DNA of 64,000 nt from Endomychus coccineus (GCA_958510875.1 OY294068.1:193092315-193156314), one strand, 5' to 3'. Numbered from the stretch's first letter, positions 12,780-25,899 are shown. The notes: a model not told the origin generated them from the sequence alone. Numbers and translations are program-made.

Positions 12780-13440
12780 ATCGCGAATGACTGGCAATAT
12801 GGCTTTCGTCGGCAGAGATCAACAAGAGACCTGCATGCCTACATAACACATGTATGACAGAAGTCTATTGAAAAATATGAATTGCATTGTATATCTCCAA
12901 AGCATTTGATCAAGTCTGGCACCAAGGCCTGCTTGAGAAACTGTCATATGGTATGCCGCCTCAACTTTGTCACTTACTATCGAGTTTTCTCTCAGGTAGA
13001 TCACTCCATGTGGTGATCACTCCATGAGGACTATTAACGCTAGTGTTCCACAGGAATCTCTCTTGGCACCACATCAACGTTCTGCTGGAGGTAGCCTGTC
13101 ATGTCTACAGCTTCGCATATGATGATACACTCCATACCGCCATCTCATCTAGAGCCCATATCATCCAATGAAGCCAGAGGACCGAGACAGAGGCAAGTTC
13201 ACACAATTAATGGAGATCCGGCAAATATGTTGAAATGGGTATCTGATAATCTACTGGGGTAGTGGAGACTAAAACTCAAGCTTGTATCTTCTCCAGAACG
13301 GCGGATACCCCAACTATTCCTATGAAGTCTTCTATATTCATGCCCGGGATCACCACCAACAGCACCCTCTCATGGTTCATTGAGAAAGCCGCTTCACAAA
13401 AACTTGGTTCTCTATTCCGTGTCATGAGCTAGACTCACAA
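12780..13440 (+). mobile_element. LINE reverse transcriptase relic
   Basis: In shifting + strand frames one reads a non-LTR reverse transcriptase: NDWQYGFRRQRSTRDLHAYI, ISKAFDQVWHQGLLEKLSYG, LLSSFLSGRSLHVV, SASVPQESLLAP and the catalytic box as SFAYDDTLHTA (YADD changed to YDD), then an array of residues leading to FIEKAASQKLGSLFRVM. Numerous stops and frameshifts. The - strand relic at 62930-63440 (FADDGTLHTA) is the same family. Confidence 0.75.
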
Positions 13441-14370
13441 ACACACTTTACTAATAATTTTCCTAGTGAAATTTTCCTATTTTCCACATGAAATTCAAGA
13501 ATTCTGATAAATGGAACATGTCATTATATTTTGAAGTTCAACTTCATGCATCTTATGAATCATATTATTCTCGTATGTATTTCACTTATCAAAACTAACT
13601 GGGCATTTTTCCTGTAATCATAAGTAATGATGATTTCAAAGTCGCCCATCTATTCTTTGATGGTCCGGCATCTGACTTTTTTATGAGTCCAGAGGGACAA
13701 TATTCAGTGAACTAAACATAACACGTTAACCTTTCGAAATTAAAAACTATATTTACATTATCATAATTATTGTGAAACTTGAATAATGCGTTACCCTGTC
13801 ATTTACATCATTCATAATAGCATAAAAAATAGAACCCACGTACGAAAGGAAATCAAGTCAATGAGATCAGTATCTAATTCGTTTAAAACAGATAACTTGA
13901 TTGTTTACCAATGTAAGTACGTATCTCTATACATTCATGGTATTTTAAATTCCACTTACATTGTTTGATTGATTGTGTACTTGTAACAAATATACTGTAT
14001 GTATGCATCTTAAAATTAAATTAATGTATTGAGGCTTATTTCGCAATAGAAACAAGATGGAAATTGACGGAATGCCTTACACGTTCATGAACGACTAGAT
14101 TATTGACAAGTGCAGCACAGATTTTCTAGATCAAATCTCTTATTCATGTCCATGTTTTGATAAATGTGGTTGCGTTGCTATTACAGATTCATTTATATAA
14201 TCCTACTTTAGAATGCATTTAAGCATCATATTCTAAATTGTGTTATTTCTATTTCTATCATTGAAACATCATTAATCTATTATGTGCAGTTCGTCAACAC
14301 TATACCTTGTCAAGCACAGATTCAGATATAATGGTTCAGAATTAGCTTATCAGCCTCAAATATTACAAAC
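13441..14370. other. Intergenic, no gene recognised
   Basis: AT-rich sequence. The 60-codon frame at 13786-13968 has no recognisable domain. Nothing further supported. Confidence 0.4.
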
Positions 14371-14374
14371 AAGC

Positions 14375-14605
14375 CTGCGATAACGTTACCCCCTGGAGTT
14401 TCCTGCATGTTTACAAGGGCAAGGAAAACTAATAGATTACAAATACAAACTTTCAAATAACCTACTAAATTAGTATTTCCAATAATTTTTTATACTAACC
14501 TGAGATATGAGTAACCTTGCCGTTTGGAGTTTCTGGTATGGGTGCAGGGGCAAGGAAAATCAATCAGCCACTAAGACGAACTTTCAAATAACCTACTTAC
14601 TAACT
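14375..14605. repeat. Two-copy tandem duplication, ~128-bp offset
   Basis: Two diverged direct copies share GGAGTTTC, GGGCAAGGAAAA and ACTTTCAAATAACCTACT, first at about 14375-14475 and again at about 14503-14605. No coding content. It sits just left of a mariner relic. Confidence 0.6.
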
Positions 14606-14619
14606 ACACTATTACGAGG

Positions 14620-15540
14620 ACAAGGTGAAAAGTCCCTGAAAAATAAAACGGATGGCGCCACAATCGAAAATCCTATGTGACATTTGTGATGTACCATCTT
14701 TAACTAGAACCACAGAGTTCTTGAGCCCCATAAACGCAATGCTTTACAAAAAGACCCCATCTAAGGATGTTGAAGAGAGGCTATCTCTTTCTAATTGTAT
14801 GCTTCTAATTGTATACTACGCCTACTCTCTTGGCGCGTTATTTAAATACAACAAACGTAGTATAAGTGGGCGGAACATGTTGGGAACGATTAGAAATAGA
14901 AAGCCGCTCGTTAAATTCCTTAGACGGAGTCAAAAAATATGTACCTTCAAGTACTACATTTTTTATCTCTATGACTAGAACGAGTCAAAATTTTCAGACT
15001 GATATGTCATTCAGATCTGTTTGACACCCATCGAAAGCAAGCAGCCTTGAAGATTCTTGCAAACATGGAAAAAGTGAATTTGGCGTCTTGATTGAACATT
15101 ATTTCTTGCGTGGAAAAAACATTACGCAAACCAAAGTATCGCTTGTTGAACGTTATGGGGACTCTTCATCATCGATTGGGATGATTACTGATTTTCATTG
15201 TGGTAGTATGACCATGAAAGACGCCGTCATCCAATTGAAGTTACAACGCCAGAAATTGTCGTTAAAGTGCAAGAGATTTTCAATATTGCATTCTGAATAA
15301 TTGAATCTTCGAATGCTGCTCGCAGAACTCAACAACAGTGTGTCGATACAAAGCTTATGATTATTTCTATGGATTCGATATTTCCTAGATGTAAATTCAC
15401 TTGAAAAATGTCAAATAACGAAATAAAACACAAATTTCAAATTACACGACCTGCACATTTTTAGAACGGTTCGTGAACTGTTTGAAACCCCCTCTGAAGA
15501 TGTCACTGTGTGACGAAACCTTTGTCATCAATCAAACATT
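14620..15540 (+). mobile_element. mariner element relic, 5' half
   Basis: A mariner-type 5' end is suggested by GTGAAAAGTCCCTGAAAAAT near 14626. From 15065 the frame MEKSEFGVLIEHYFLRGKN followed by ITQTKVSLVERYGDSSSSIG and ITDFHCGSM is the N-terminal DNA-binding part of a mariner transposase; frameshifted remnants continue (VTTPEIVVKVQEIFNIA). The catalytic half is missing or unrecognisable. Confidence 0.7.
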
Positions 15541-16038
15541 GCACCTCGTGTAGATTCAAATTGATGTTTCATTCCGTTGTTCCATATTGTTGAAGCGTAG
15601 GGAGCAGAGCGAGTGGATCTGACTTTGCTGTCAACTCGAATAGTAATGTTTGTCCTCCAAATCGACCAACTTAACCTTAACCGATTTGTATGAGTATTTG
15701 AACAGCGACAGAACTAACCCATATCTACCATCTAACGGAGTTTGAATTTTGAAATACAATCTGGGACATGAGATATTGAAGAAACATCATTCATTCAAGT
15801 CCTGTTGCCTAAGTATACAGAGGTTTGAATCAATCAGGATCGAAAATATGACACGAGTGAAAATACGACAGGTACAGTCCTCCAATAAAAGTTTTCTTCA
15901 GTTTTTTTTATCATTATTTCATTTGAATTAGGCTTATTCCTGCTACTGCCCTTAACACCGATGCCAAGAGGCAAACTCACCTCAACCAGAAAGTATTACC
16001 GAATCCCAACTATCTCCATTTAATGGTAAGAATAATGG

Positions 16039-16600
16039 ATGAAACGTTTCTCAAACTCTTTATATCCACCCATTTCACGTACGAATAACTACCCTTCGTT
16101 CGTTATTTGTCACAGATACCACCATAAACAATATTTCCTTACACCCACTATCACACAATATAACATATATAACACCTATAACTCTATGATACCTAGATTA
16201 GTTAATATCCTATTTAGTGGAGATAACTTCGATTTAGAATTAAACAAAATCATAGATATTTCTAAACGTAACGGTTATGTTGTCAAGGTAGGTAGTGAAT
16301 AAAATACTTCAAATTTGGAGCTTACAGGCTGAGGCGTGACGACTGTAATGCCTTGTACATAGGACAAACTGGACGCATTCCACAAGCATTTGAGAAGTTA
16401 CAGGTTCAAAAAAGATGGCTCTAATTCGGCGAATCGTCTATTAAAAATCTCAAGTTCACACTTAATCCCACCAAAATATGTTGGAAACAATAGGAACATA
16501 ATATCAAATGACCAAATCACCAAATCGATACCAATAAATCACCACTTTACAAAAATTTGGTGGATAATCTAGCCCCTTCCCCAAATATTGGCTACATACA
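16039..16600 (+). mobile_element. Penelope-like element relic with GIY-YIG remnant
   Basis: The frame 16039-16302 matches the post-palm region of Penelope-like polyproteins (IIDISKRNGY). A shifted frame then gives the GIY-YIG nuclease core as DDCNALYIGQTGRI (near 16345), and the next frame HLRSYRFKKDGSNSANRLL. Stops break it in at least three places. A 3' stretch at 16600-16770 recurs at 59300-59520. Confidence 0.7.
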
Positions 16601-16770
16601 TTCCTTCCAATTTGTAGCACATTAAAATTGATTTCTAATTTTTAAGGACATAACAATTTGTTAACATTAATTAGAAATTGAATGTTACAACTTTTTGTAA
16701 GAATTTGAGTTTTATACTACCTTTAGAAAGTTTAAAAATACACTACGTAATCACCGGAACCGTAGATATA
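16600..16770. repeat. Repeat shared with 59300-59520
   Basis: Shared strings include CAATTTGTAG, GATTTCTAAT and TTTAAGGACATAA, then GAATTTGAGTTT/AAATTTGAGTTT and CTTTAGAAAGTT/CTTTCGAAAGTT in the same order. The copy follows a Penelope-like relic in both places, so this is likely the 3' untranslated part of that family. Confidence 0.55.
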
Positions 16771-17352
16771 ATAAGACTATTCTTTTTTCATAGTCTTAAT
16801 CAATAAAAAAAAATTGTTGCTCCTGCAATTAAACCTAGTTGATTCATTGAAGTTATCATCAGTCTTGATTGTGAGCTTCATTCACCTTTATCAACATTTA
16901 CAATATCATGGACTTAGACATAATCAACATCAGAAACATAGAAATGATGATAAAAGAAAGATTAATCTTGATTAAATACGTTTTTGCGTTATATTCGAAA
17001 ATTATTATCTTCAGCGTACATAGCTTATATTCATCTAAATTAACAGAAATGCAAAACTTTCCTTCTTATCAATTTCAGTCTTGAAGGAAGTCGGATGGAA
17101 TGCCCAAAGGAGCATTCTTTGTACTCAACGTTCTAATTTCAAGTTCGTGTCCAACAATGAAATCAATTTTGAGAGAAAATATGTAGGATGTTAAACGTTC
17201 AATTTTTCCTGAAATAGTAATGCGAAATACGAAATTGATTTCAAAAAGTTCAATCATTCCAATTTTGCATTTTTCAATTTTATCACTTCGAAGGAACATA
17301 TCAAATGGATTGTACTGTACCAACAATAACTGATACACTTTATCACGAAAAA

Positions 17353-20300
17353 TCACCGTTTATCAGACTCACTGTCTTCTCTATCCCTCTTATTAAAGTA
17401 CCTTTGCACAGGACTTGAACTTTGAGCACTGCCACTCGCGACAGGTCTGACCGAAAACCGTCTTATTTTCGAAGGAACCGGAGTCACCACAGACGAAAAT
17501 GGAGATGGAGAATACGGAGGTGGTGGCAATTCATTAACCGGACTCAATGACAACCTTCTACCAGCGCCTGGTTTTTCGGGCAATAATCCAAAGATATCTG
17601 ATCCAGATAAGGGCGTGAAAGAAGATCTCCTACTATGGAAAGCGCTCGATGGTTCCACCACCGAAGGAAAACTAGGCATCAAAGAACACCTTCTGTTTTG
17701 GAAGTTGGATCTGATCGGCAATCTCCTGGTACGTTTATCGAACTTCTGTTGTGCTGAAGTCCTACTTGTAGTTTCACCAAGATCTGACTTCAGTACCGGT
17801 TGGGAAAGCACCGTAAGTGCTCTGATTAAATCGGCCACAGAGGTCTCTTCGAGGACGCGTTCTTGGCTCACCGACAATTGCGATGGTCGTCTTCGTTTTG
17901 CACTCAAATATTCACTGGTATTGGACACCACGCTTTGTCCTTTCCTACCGTTCGGCAGTTCTTGGTTCTTTTCAACGTCGACGGTTCCATCAGGTTTCGA
18001 TTTGAAACGATTTCTGAAACGTTGCATCCAACTCGGATTGCTTACATTCGGTTCCATATCAATTGATTCGGACTTATAGTTTCTAGTGAGCGTTGGGACG
18101 ATTTCTCTTTGGTACGATTGACCGTACCACGTGTTTTGTGCGGAATCATCGAGCTTAGAAATCGGTGGTAGTCTAGTTTCACTAATTGCTCTTCGCCGCA
18201 CTTGATTATCATCTACTGTCGTATCACCAAATGACCAAGTGGATCCGTACTTTTCGCTAGCTAATATTTCTTCATCTGACAACCCTTCGTAGCATCCGGG
18301 TTCGCCTTTTGGATTTTCGTTGACAGTTGACAGAGCATCAACCACTTTCAGAAGGAGATCTGTTTGATGATTGGTCTTCTGGAACGTCATATCCTTGTCG
18401 ATTCTGTCTAAATCAGTATCTGACTGTATTCTTTGTAATATAAACGTTGTGGGGCATTCTGATAAAGCTCTTTTCCTCATCATCGAAGGCGAATTCATGT
18501 TGCGATATATCGTTAGATCGGGACAGCTTTGACTTCTCTCTATTTTTCCTGGTTCATAATTGAATTCTTTGTATACTTTCTTGACGCGAACTAGCAAAAA
18601 TTCATGCAGAACGGATCGTAATTCTTCTCTGATTCGATGTGGTGTTCTTACGAAACCATGTGTTATTTTCTGTTCCAACGCACGTAACTTCTTGCTTCGC
18701 ATTCCTTTCGTGATGAAATTCAATATCATCACTACGTATCCCAGCCCAGTTATAACCCAAAATATAAGGAATATTTGATAGAATAAAAAGTAGAAAGAAG
18801 TTTCATCAGTTGCTCGAACACCTGAAAGAGTAACGATAACTTTATAACGTAATCAGAATTTTGTAACGCTCTGTATATAGGCGTTTGCAGGGTCTTACTC
18901 TATTGCGATTTTCTTCAAAACTAATAGACGGAAGTTGATGTTTTATTAAGTTACGGAACTGCGAGGAAAATGTTGAAAAAAAGGGGAAAAATAGTGTAAA
19001 CATGTCATGAAAGTGACAAATTTAAAATCACTGATGTGAGATATTATGGACCTGAAATGAATATTGTTTAAGGACATTAGGCATACCGTGCATACTTTTC
19101 AAGGAAAATAGAAACATTATTTGATACAAATTGCTACAATTTATAGAAAAAAAAGTACACTGATACCGTGCACAACCATGAATGTATATTTTTTCGAATT
19201 CAAGATACGTCAACACTAAAAACTAGCACCTTTAGAGGACCCCAAAAGAAAAATCTATGGGAGTTAAATCTGGGGATCGAGCCGGCCAATTCGTTGGTCA
19301 TGAGCATCGCAACCAGCAATCCTCAATGTGATGGCTGAGGAACACGGCTCCCACGTCGATGCAATGAGCGGGAAAACAATCCAATTGCAAACACAATATG
19401 CCGCAGGTACTTTGTGTACTAACGGAACTACCTCAAAGAATAATAATAATCTTATTGGTAACAACCTGATAAAATTAATTTAGAATCACTTCATTTTGAT
19501 ACATTTTCAGTAAAGGATTTGACATTCAAACTAAATGATAGGCTCTGACATTTCTTGTTGAATACGAAAAGTTCAATCAATCAAAAAAAAACGGGGGCGG
19601 ACAAGTCCGGAGTATTTAGACCGCTTGATTGGGCCCATTGTGCGCCTCTTGATACAAGAATCAGTCCAGCAGGCCTAAGGCAGTGCCGAAAGCTAAGATT
19701 TTGCATGGACTGATATCTCTTATGGCTTCAAGCTGAACATGTGTGCTGCCGAGGTGTTGTAGCCTGAGAGAAGCCAGTGCTGGACATTCAGCTAGGATGT
19801 GAGAGGCAGTTTCATCCGCCTCTTCACATCCACTACAAGTTGGGTCTTCAACAATGTCCAGTGCTTCCAAAAGTGGAAAGTGAAAAATCTAAGACATAGA
19901 AGGATCTTTTGACAATAGCTCAATAGATTCTATCAACAGGTCCCTCAGACCCAGAGGAACCATGTATGAATCGGATAGACTCACTACTAAGGAACAGGAT
20001 GATACATGCAACGATGGTGGAGGAGACCGTAGTGGCCTGAGTGGCCAAAGAATGACCGCAAGGAAGAGAACACCCTCCGCTTAAATGGACGGACTGTTGG
20101 AGGCCCTCCAGTACAAAGGATACAGAACCCTTGGCTATGCCGATGACATAATTGCCTTGGCACAAGGAAAATACAACATCACGATCAGAGATCAGATCCA
20201 ACAGGCTCTGAACCTGGTAATAGCATGAACGGACTCGGAGGGATTGAACATTAGTCCCCACAAAGCCACCATTGTAGCATTCACTCGAAAACGCAAATTG

Positions 20301-23300
20301 AAGGGCCTGGGACCTCTGAAACTTCGAGGAGAACCCCTAGAATAAAGGGAGAGGTCAAATATCTTGGGGCAAACCATAAATATACACCTTTAATCCAGTA
20401 AAAGACTTCTACAAATTTGTACAAGTTACAAAAGTACTGGAGTGGTTACTGTGATCAAACAATACAGAAGATACAATGGGCCAGCAGCAGGCCTAAGTGT
20501 CAACGGAGGCAACAGCCAGAAGAGCCTACCCAGGTGGTGAAGTCTTTAGTGAGTATACATAGAAAGGTGATTCCCACAGTAGACCATGAGATCCAAGGCT
20601 CCTAACCTACCCATAGAGGGTTTCCTTCACCTCCGAAAAAAAAGGCGATTGGTAGCAATAAAAAGTTCCTCGCGGTTAATATCAGGGATAATTTCCCCTT
20701 CAACATGATTTGCTATAATTATGATTCACTTCGATGGGAAATTCATGAGGAATTGATCATGACAGTGGGAGTAAACATCGAAGTACCTGGGAGTCTGATA
20801 TCTTACCTGCTACGTAATCTCCAAATCCAATTGTTGTTAGAGTAACAAAAGCATAATAAACTGCAACGTCATACTCCCATCCTTCAAACGCCATTATCAC
20901 AATTGACGGGACAAATATGCAAAATGTAAAACCAGGTACGAGATATAATACAATTTGTGCGATCAGTCCTAACCTTGTGGTATCCAAATTTTTCTTTTCT
21001 TGTTTGGAAGCTTTCCATCTATTGTACAATTTGGTGAACTGGAAAGAAACAATAAAGGTATCAAAATAAACATACCAGTATCTGTTTTATTTTTCAGGGA
21101 CGTTTCACCTGGCCTATAGAAAATTAGGTAACTATCAAAATGGTCCACAAACTATTGCGGGATATCCACACAAGACTCCGCCTTGTCCAGGAACGTGAGT
21201 CAAATGACGTTTCTAATTTTGCTGATCATAATATTGTTAATTATTAAATAAAATTATCTCTATGTTCGAAAAAGTAAGTTGTGCAAAAAGTTTGAAGACA
21301 TGCATTGTACGTTACGTAGGTCTCTTTTGCAAATTACCAGAGGAGAAGCTTAGGCTCGTTCATGATGTATGAATTGCCTATCAGTCTTTTACAACATATT
21401 TTCGTTCTACTCACGAATGTAACCATTTCAATGTTATAAATTATGTCACGGTCGAAAATATGGTTCTTTAGATGTAACCATGAGAAACATTATGTTGAAC
21501 AAATATTGCTACTAAGTACAATGATTATTTTAATATTTACAAAAATAGCCTTCTGTAGGTGCGAAATATGGTAAATTTTCAAGTAAACATACCTAGATAG
21601 ATCACGTTACAAGAAAATTAGCATCGAATGGAGGAGAATGCTCGAGTCTTATGCATTTATTTTCCGATAAATTTAAGATATTTCTAAGATATTCATGTCA
21701 TGCATATCCATGAAATGAATAGTATATCAACTTCTTGATAATTGGTTCCTGTTGTGATGATAAAAACTTTGTTGTTTTTCAAATTATTAGTCTTTCATCG
21801 AATCTCTGATAGTTTGTCGATCAGAGACGAAAGAAAAATTATAATAAATTGCAGGTCATTATTTTCTATTAAAACTAACGATGATAATAAGTGACGTGAT
21901 TTAGATATTAAGGAACCTGATAATTCTGAAAACAAACATAACTGGTCCATGTTTGAAGGTTCATCGATCTAGCATTACTGCTAATGTTAGTAATATATTA
22001 TCATAAAAATAACTTCAACGGGACTATCAAACTGAATAATTTTTTTTCTAACTTTGACTACACTTGAGGAAAATATAATGTTTGGAAAACATCTCGTGAG
22101 CCAGCGGTAGAATGTAGGGCGAGGAGATAGGCATTCGAAATTTTCTTGTAGGGTTGGAGGTTATGGGCATGAAGAAAAACCACATTAGAGAAAAATTTGC
22201 GTTAGATAGAAAAATCAAGTCTGGTTTGATTGGTCTTGAGCTTGACAATGTAGGGGTGACTAGCTTGAGCTCGTCTAGTCCACTAGAATCTCTCATGGTG
22301 GAATAATAGACGATATTTCTGATGAAAATAGACCATGACAAAATTTTTAGAAGAGGGAGAAGTCGCCCACCTTTCTACGATGTTCTACTGAGGTCAATGA
22401 ATTCGTAAGTGTGACATCCTCAATCAGACTAAGACTAAGAATAGCTCTCTCCTGGATCCAAACTCCAAACATGTGATCAATACTGCAGGACATGTTGAAT
22501 CTGTGCCTTGTAGATAATGAGGAGCTGCTGTGAAGTAAAGTAGCTCTTGGCACGAAATAGAAAACCAAGTTATAGTGAAACGATTTTCTCAATAGATCTC
22601 ACATGATCATCCCACTAGAGGGTGGTGATCCAGAGCATGTATATGGAAATTTTAATATTTCTTTTAATATAAACCTTTGACATCTCTATCATAGATAAAC
22701 TTGTTTGATACGATGTCTCGTCATGGATTAACTATTCACGTACTCTAGATAACACAAATTTTACCAGCTCATGTTCCATCAAAAAATTAAATAAATCATT
22801 TTGATCTACTCTTTCTAGAAATGCTTCCTAAGAAGGTACAGTACTTCAATTTCGGCTTTGTGAGTCATTTGTTTTTTATCGTAACTTTGGCCGCTACAGC
22901 AATTTTGACCAAATTAATCAATCCAAGTACTCCTAAAATAGAAACCCAATACTTGGCAATAGAAACATACGTCACAGTAGTTCCCACGCCAAAGGATTTT
23001 TTTGAATCGTCCATTTTTGTGGTTCCTCGTTGAATAAAAAAAATATTGTTGCAAAATTTTGACTAGAACAGCCGTTTTCGGAAAAATTGTAGTTGAAAGT
23101 TCAAAGAAAATATAACAAGCCACATGGCATTTATTTTGAGCAGTTGTTTCTATTTGTGATTTTTATATTCAGTTGTATGTTGAGTAAAAAGAAAAATAGT
23201 TTTTAAAACACCCTGAAAGTTATGTATATTAATACTTACCGATTTTCCAAAAAAGTCTCCTAGTGTTATCATTACAATACCATTAATAGGAATACCAACG

Positions 23301-25793
23301 AGTCCGTAGAATATCATGAAGATTCTTGAAAACATAGTGGTTGGTGCTAGGTTACCATAACCTAAACGAATAAGTTTATTATATTTTAATAGTTATTAGG
23401 TCACTTTATATAATCGAAACTGGGTAACAATAGAAAATTGAAGAGTTGGCAAATAATTCGAGTAATATATGATCTGTTTCATTTCTACTTGACGTTGCAA
23501 TTCATTGAAATTGGTAGTATCGAGCCTGGTTGAGGGAACCGGAACATACATCAACTCTCCAAGATGGCTAATTTTAGTCCTTCTTCAGTGATAGGTACAT
23601 TTCCATAGAACTTTGAGTTGGCAAGTATTTGGAAGACGCATTTTTTAGGCTGGCCGATTCTGTCTGAGCGAAAGTCTGAACCAACTGTCCTGGACTAGCT
23701 GGAGTTAGCAGCTCGTCGTAGTAGTTCTCAGCAAGGGTTACAAAATCGAGTTGGAGAAAACTTACTAAAGCAAGCATTACAGCGAGAACCTTTCAGCTTT
23801 CAGGAGACCAATCCCAGATTTTGTCAAGCCCATAAGCAGTACCCGCAGTCACTTTTGAAGTGGAGCTGAAGAGGGACGATCCCCACCAGAACCTCCAGTG
23901 CCCTAGTGGTGGCTGGCGGTCCTCATATCCTCCGTTAGGATTGGGCAGATCATGGCCGTATAGATTCAGTGCAGAAGTCGTTTCCGTAGACCCCAAGTGC
24001 TTGCAAGGACTATCATGCATACTCAAAAGGTCGCAACGTCCTCCTCCACCTGGGTTTCCAGGTGCATTTTCAGCTTAGCTTAGCATCGAGGATAACTTCA
24101 CTAAGCCTTTCGAATTGAAGGTTCTCCTTAACACACGAATCTATGGATCCTAGTTTCCGTTTCCTGCTGAAAATAACCACTTCGGTTTTATCACAATTCA
24201 CCATAATTCAAGGTTACAAACAAGAGAATTGAAAAATGATGCTTCGGGGGCTAAGCAATTTTCCGGAACATGCAGGCATTAGAGGAAACGAAGACGTCGA
24301 TAGTTTAGTCGATTAAGGCGCGGAGTCTGCCCTGAACACGACAGAACTAGCCAAATACATTAATTCTCCGTGGGTTGAGGGGCACATCACAATATAAACC
24401 CACAGAGAGTAAAAGAGGGTGTGTTGAGAAATGGGGTTGCAAACAGACTTCATTGAGAATGCAGCTCAATAGGAGCTCAGCTTGGACAAGGTGAATCAAG
24501 TTTTAGTTATTGATATCATTTATTAATAATAATTATCTTCATTATCAATTCAGGTGCTGCCTGATTGAACTGGGAAGGAAAAAAGAACCCGAGATGCAGA
24601 TTATGGAAACGTCCCATTATTATAATATTTCAGCGTATCATTGATATAAATAATATTGCATTTGATCTTAATGTTTGAATGGAAACAAAAGGAGTTTATT
24701 TGATCTAAAAAAAAGCAATTGTTATATTGTTTCGTATTGATTGTATCGGCGGAGGGATTTCATTCATTATAAAGATAGATCTGAGATAAGAAAATCAATA
24801 TTGCAATTTTATCACTTACCTATTGTGCTGACAACTGTTATGACAAAGAATAGAGCATGGTAAAAGTCCCATTTTCGTGGCACATCTAGAGGAACATTCG
24901 CTATGGGTTTCCCGCAATACTTTTCTAGGGCATCGAAGAGCTCCTTCTTGTCACTTGGATCTTGATGATATTTCTTAATGATAGCTGAAACAGAAACAAG
25001 TATAGGTTCTCTCTACATAACTAACTGGTCAAAAATCATATGATGAAATGGGCATTTTGTTCCTGTCATTGAAATATTTGTAATAGTAGTGAGATGGCAT
25101 GATATCCGTCAGAAAAAAAAACAAGCTATGCTTTGCTACATTTTTCGCATAAGCTGATCAAGACCGCGAGCCGCAGTCTGTCTAGTTGCGCGAGCTCGAT
25201 TCTTTTCTGTACAATCGGCCAGATATTTTGACGGAACGCTTTGCCCAATATTCCGAAAACGGCTGGTTTGTATTGCAAATATAGAGAAATAATTATGGAA
25301 TTCTATAACAATAACTTTTATTGAATTATTCGGAGCTAGTGGCTTTAATTTAATTAATTGATTGCGTTCGAATCCCCTTATTTGTTCAGAAGTTTAATTT
25401 ACTTCAACTGAACACATATAAGAAAACAATAGTATCTCCAAGCGAATGTAATAGGTAATAGAATTATTTGTAAGTTTATTTTAGGATGCAGTAACTTTGA
25501 TTAAACATAAAAGAACAAATTTTATAACAGGTTGAATAAATTATTATCATTATCATTATTTAGGCTACTAAATACCACATTGTCTTCAAGGTACCTTGGT
25601 TTGCAATAATGATGCTGTATTTGAAATTATATTACCTATCAACCGTCTTCTTTCTTCCCTTTCTACTTCTATGAACATTTCTTCTTCTTCGTGTTCTATG
25701 TGGTAAAATATACCTGCTCCTAGTAGCATATAGCAACAGAATACGAACAGAACAATCATAAATCTCCTTTTGGACATCATTTTCTTAAAGGAT
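17353..25793 (-). CDS. Ork1: Two-pore-domain K+ leak channel, Ork1 ortholog (5 coding exons)
   Basis: Coding exons on the - strand are 25780-25636, 24984-24820, 23361-23240, 21038-20807 and 18821-17353; phases fit and all introns are GT/AG, giving 710 residues. The first exon extends to a good acceptor (TTTTCAG) at 25794, so 13 bases of 5' UTR are included and an upstream noncoding exon must exist. Layout: TM1 (about 7-28) followed by YHIEHEEEE, extracellular cap, first selectivity filter TIGYGN (104-106), TM2 with GIPINGI, TM3, second filter TIGFGD (215-217), TM4 (about 232-258), then a long cytoplasmic tail. The tail has the Ork1-specific blocks SQSCPDLTIYR, KRALSEC, SDTDLDRIDKDMTF, TDLLLKVVDAL and LSDEEILASE, and is Ser/Pro-rich at its end. 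Dimeric K2P channels conduct background K+ and set resting potential; Ork1 does so in insect nerve and heart. The tail is shorter than in the fly protein. Introns hold LINE and Tc1-like debris. Confidence 0.95.
19020..19480 (-). mobile_element. Tc1/mariner-type transposase C-terminal relic
   Basis: The - strand across frames reads NELAGSIPRFN / SPDLTPIDFSFG and FFWGPLKVLVFSVDVS, the third catalytic block ([21 protein letters not shown]) and its continuation. Stops and shifts are present. It lies in the last intron of the Ork1 gene. Confidence 0.55.
19580..19880 (-). mobile_element. LINE ORF2 C-terminal fragment
   Basis: A - strand frame (19870-19661) reads CSGCEEADETASHILAEC, the cysteine-histidine finger that ends ORF2 in RNase H-bearing or R1-like LINEs, followed by KILAFGTALGLLD and stop. 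The adjoining sequence down to a T/A-run near 19583 looks like its 3' UTR. Orientation is opposite to the LINE fragment that follows. Confidence 0.65.
19900..20640 (+). mobile_element. R1/I-like LINE relic: palm domain and 3' UTR with poly(A)
   Basis: Interrupted + frames give LLRNRMIHATMVEETVVA, a degraded KGCPQGG, then YKGYRTLGYADDIIALAQ and GLNISPHKATIVAFTRKRK, GEVKYLG. Then comes an internal deletion and a 3' UTR ending in GGGTTTCC, CACCTCC and a short A-run (20635-20642). That UTR has TCTTTAGTGAG...CCCACAGTAG (20543-20583), a mismatched version of the hairpin found in the telomeric-repeat elements. It sits in an Ork1 intron and is dead. Confidence 0.7.
22040..22600 (-). mobile_element. 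LINE ORF2 C-terminal relic
   Basis: The - strand gives TNSLTSVEHRRKVGDFSLF, then after a shift MSWSIFIRN..., DSSGLDELKLVTP and PYILPLAHEMFSKHY. This is the order of blocks at the end of Jockey-like LINE ORF2 (SLEHRRxVGDLSLFYRY...). Two frames are needed. The A-rich end near 22060 (- strand TTAGAAAAAAAA) may be the poly(A). Located in an Ork1 intron. Confidence 0.65.
23450..24070. other. GC-richer patch, unidentified, probably LINE-derived
   Basis: Two - strand frames (23777-23574 and 24026-23793) without stops lie next to a LINE fragment; their composition is unlike the AT-rich surroundings. I do not recognise a domain. They are probably non-palm parts of the neighbouring LINE. Confidence 0.3.
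24070..24210 (-). mobile_element. LINE reverse transcriptase fragment (post-palm)
   Basis: The - strand reads NCDKTEVVIFSRKRKLGSID, the block that follows the YADD palm in R1/I-like LINEs (substrate strand with KTE and FSRKR), then CVKENLQFERLSEVILDAK. About 45 codons remain. Lies in an Ork1 intron. Confidence 0.6.
24245..24480 (+). mobile_element. LINE RNase H fragment
   Basis: The + strand reads FPEHAGIRGNEDVDSLVD, the WVPGHSGIxGNExADxLA block of a LINE-type RNase H, then AESALNTTELAKYINSP and stops. It is opposite in orientation to the fragment immediately to its left, so two insertions or an inversion are required. Confidence 0.6.
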
Positions 25794-25899
25794 CTGAAAA
25801 CAGCGAGGTCATATCATTTCGAGTATATCCTTCTATCGTGTATTGTTATCCAAGACATATGCATTGAAAAATGCTGAATGATCTGGAAGAAAAACTTCA

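Noticed and set aside
14652..14978. 108-codon + strand frame
   Set aside because: It lies in the leader of the mariner relic, starts just after its presumed end and shows no domain. I do not call a gene.
17615..18079. 154-codon + strand frame
   Set aside because: It is antisense to the Ork1 tail exon, whose - strand frame has clear family similarity. The + frame has no domain.
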